DNA of 64,000 nt, taken from Forficula auricularia. Its lineage: Eukaryota; Arthropoda; Insecta; Dermaptera; Forficulidae. Below the pieces are notes generated by a model. It saw nothing but the letters and a program-made list of their open reading frames with translations. It was not told the DNA's origin and did no database searches. The position numbers and the translations under genes were made by a program. The stretch is taken from positions 14,813,486 through 14,877,485 of the forward strand of contig JALMQS010000070.1 in the NCBI GenBank assembly GCA_024734495.1, read 5' to 3'. Shown here piece by piece: positions 62,107 to 64,000 of this stretch (its first letter is position 1; each line of letters begins with the position of its first letter).

Positions 62107-62326
62107 TTTTTTTTTTTTTTTTTTTAATTCATGTCACCGGGAACAAAGCCCATTTAGACAGCACATAAGTAAAGTGTTAGTAGGGTTAGTGAGGGAGCCG
62201 AGTTTTCAGCCGGTAGAAATTTTTATTTGCCAGCTAGGATCGAACCCCGGCCTCCCACTTCAACATCGTCATAATCGATCGTTGCCGAAGCGAGGCCAAT
62301 GCGTTAGCTGACTGAACCAACCCGAC
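62107..62326 (-). mobile_element. tRNA-derived SINE, minus strand, 8-bp duplication
   Basis: TCCCATGA flanks it (62099-62106 and 62327-62334). Minus-strand reading shows A-box-like TGGTTCAGTCAGCTAACG, B box GGTTCGATCC, and poly-A (plus-strand T-run at 62107-62126). A different family from the SINEs at 5810, 12449 and 47864. Confidence 0.9.
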
Positions 62327-62754
62327 TCCCATGAAATTTTTAAAAATAATAAATATATATTCTGACTTTCTTCTCTGTAAAAAAACAAAACTGTGAAATA
62401 TGCGTGTTAGAAAGATTGCTTCGAATATCTTGGACGCTTGGGTCGATAGAAGGAATGAGAACAGAGCATGGCCTGATAAAGAAAAGACATTGAAAATATT
62501 TGCAGGTAAAAGATCAGTTGCAAGAAGAAATATTACGGTTTGGCCTCAATTTTCATTGGTATTAGACCTTTTTTGTTAGGTTTGTTCAGGTCTAACTTCT
62601 TTGTTTATGAACTGATTTCGATGATTCTTTTTTTATTGGAAGGAGGTATCTTAGGGATCGTCCCATCTTAATTTGGTCAAGTTCTGATGATATGATCACT
62701 ATTAATAACATTACAAAAAAGAGAAAAATAAAAATAATTTTTAAGAAAAAAATA

Positions 62755-63025
62755 AAACCGACCTCAAAAAAATTAAATGCAACAAATAAAATACACTAAA
62801 AAGTATAAAATAATTATTATCTTATTTAGTTACAACTAAACGACGAAATATTAACATGAAATTACTTTTTGAAGTCGGTGCCAAACATATACCTTTTATG
62901 AATCGCACTCGACGGATCTTACTTAGTACGTTTGGCGGGTACGCTCGCTTATAGGTATAGTTTGTTTGGCACCGACTTCAAAAAGTAATTTCATGTTAAT
63001 ATTTCGTCGTTTCGTTGTAACTAAA
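62755..63025. repeat. Second ACCGACTTC fold-back, truncated
   Basis: Close to 59275-59670: CCTCAAAAAAATTAAATG, AACTAAACGACGAAATATTA and GCACCGACTTCAAAAAGTAA. The outer right arm is shortened. Confidence 0.8.
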
Positions 63026-64000
63026 TAAGATAATATCTTTACTTTCGTGTGAGGATTGCCATTTTTAAATTCGTAGTTGTCTGCCGTCTTTTTAAATAAA
63101 CTTGTCTTATTGATTTTTAAAAATTACAAATAAAATTATTTATTAAATACTAAATACGATAATATTTGAGTTCGGAGTCCTGAGCCACTGAAACGAGCCA
63201 TTCTTATTACGTCCAGTGCTGTAGTTGTATATTTTATATAGAATTTGAGAATATTTGAATTTGATGTATATGTTTGTTTATTAACCGACGAAAGCCGATA
63301 TAATTTGATTTGTAGAAACAAACGTGTTTATGATATTTTTAAAATAATATCATAGCATAATATTTATTCTCTTTTAGAATTTATTATTCAAGAGAAGCAC
63401 TCACCATAAGAATATTTGAATTTATTTTAAAACTGTAGACCGTACTATTATAGCAATTTGATGAATTCATAATAATAATCAGAAAAAATCCATAACAAAT
63501 AATGTATGATATTGAAGGGGACTGTCTCGTCCCGAAAACTTCTCTCAATTAGAATTATAAATAAAAAAAGAAAGAGATCAGTTATATCAATTTTATTTAT
63601 CTCAGGTTCATAATACTGTGCGTTTATAATAAAATAACAAATAATTTTTATTAACGCTTTTAATTATTTAATACTATTTATTTTTTATTTAAAACTAATT
63701 ATAAGATATTATAGTAGCTTTGCTCTGTCCTCTGAGTCTTGCGCCTGTGGTTGCCACCTAATGGCTTTTTGTATATAATATATATTTTTTCTTAAATTAT
63801 TTATTTATTTATTTATTATATTATGTAATCGACGTACATTTAAATATATTAAATTATTATATTAGAAGATTTATCAATATTGTATGTAGTCTTAATGGAC
63901 TTGAATCCATAACAAATGCGTCGCTGATGGCGGGAGACTGGCGACACAGCATCGATAAAATCGACCTAAAGAATTATAAATAAAGAAGAAATCAATCTTA
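63026..64000. other. Intergenic to window edge, nothing recognised
   Basis: AT-rich sequence. The phrases TAAAGAATTATAAATAAA near the end and ATTAGAATTATAAATAAA at 63550 suggest an unrecognised repeat. No gene is supported. Confidence 0.45.

Noticed and set aside
1..64000. CRISPR arrays, bacterial operons, rRNA genes or viral genes
   Set aside because: No direct-repeat/spacer pattern, ribosome-binding sites, rRNA signatures or viral protein motifs were seen; the window is eukaryotic throughout.

Overview
This is a 64 kb AT-rich piece of an arthropod nuclear genome, most probably an insect. Three conserved eukaryotic genes with GT-AG introns lie in a sea of young transposable elements. The element mix (mariner/Tc1, hAT, P-like with THAP, RTE and CR1/Jockey-like LINEs, tRNA-derived SINEs, Penelope-associated ribozymes) fits insects. 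I cannot place the order or species from sequence alone.

Genes. (1) mRpS16, mitochondrial ribosomal protein bS16m, plus strand, two exons (1513-1635, 3173-3460), complete. (2) Mau2/Scc4, the cohesin-loader subunit, minus strand, ten exons from 37858 down to 16817, 593 codons, complete. (3) Get3/ASNA1, the tail-anchored-protein targeting ATPase, plus strand, seven coding exons from 41246 to 55300, 344 codons, complete. All splice phases close, so all three look intact. They have no shared pathway: mitochondrial translation, chromatin cohesion and ER membrane-protein insertion. Mau2 and Get3 are divergent, about 3.4 kb apart. Most of their length is intron filled by repeats.

Layout. 1-545 is a 63-bp tandem repeat. 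0.5-5.8 kb holds mRpS16 with a fold-back element in its intron and a 1.25 kb inverted-repeat element downstream. 5.8-16.8 kb is intergenic and packed with SINEs, an RTE LINE fragment, TIR elements and fold-backs. 16.8-37.9 kb is Mau2, its introns holding hAT, mariner, Tc1-like, P-like and fold-back elements plus a recent 1.7 kb local duplication. 37.9-41.2 kb is intergenic repeats and a hAT remnant. 41.2-55.3 kb is Get3. 55.3-64 kb is intergenic and repeat-rich, with two more LINE fragments and a SINE.

The most notable signal is a short motif repeated in at least eight otherwise unlike repeat families. It reads CTGANGA, one free base, a hairpin whose arms differ completely between families yet always pair, then GAAA, then a self-complementary 4, 6 or 8-mer (ACGT, ATATAT, ACTATAGT), all closed by an outer stem. 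This is the hammerhead ribozyme core with stem III replaced by a palindrome, as expected for hammerheads that cleave as dimers. The best copy (21479-21530, minus strand) has every element intact and lies in sense inside a Mau2 intron, 156 bases upstream of exon 8. Several copies sit at the tip of large fold-back elements.

No tRNA or rRNA genes, CRISPR arrays or viral genes were recognised.
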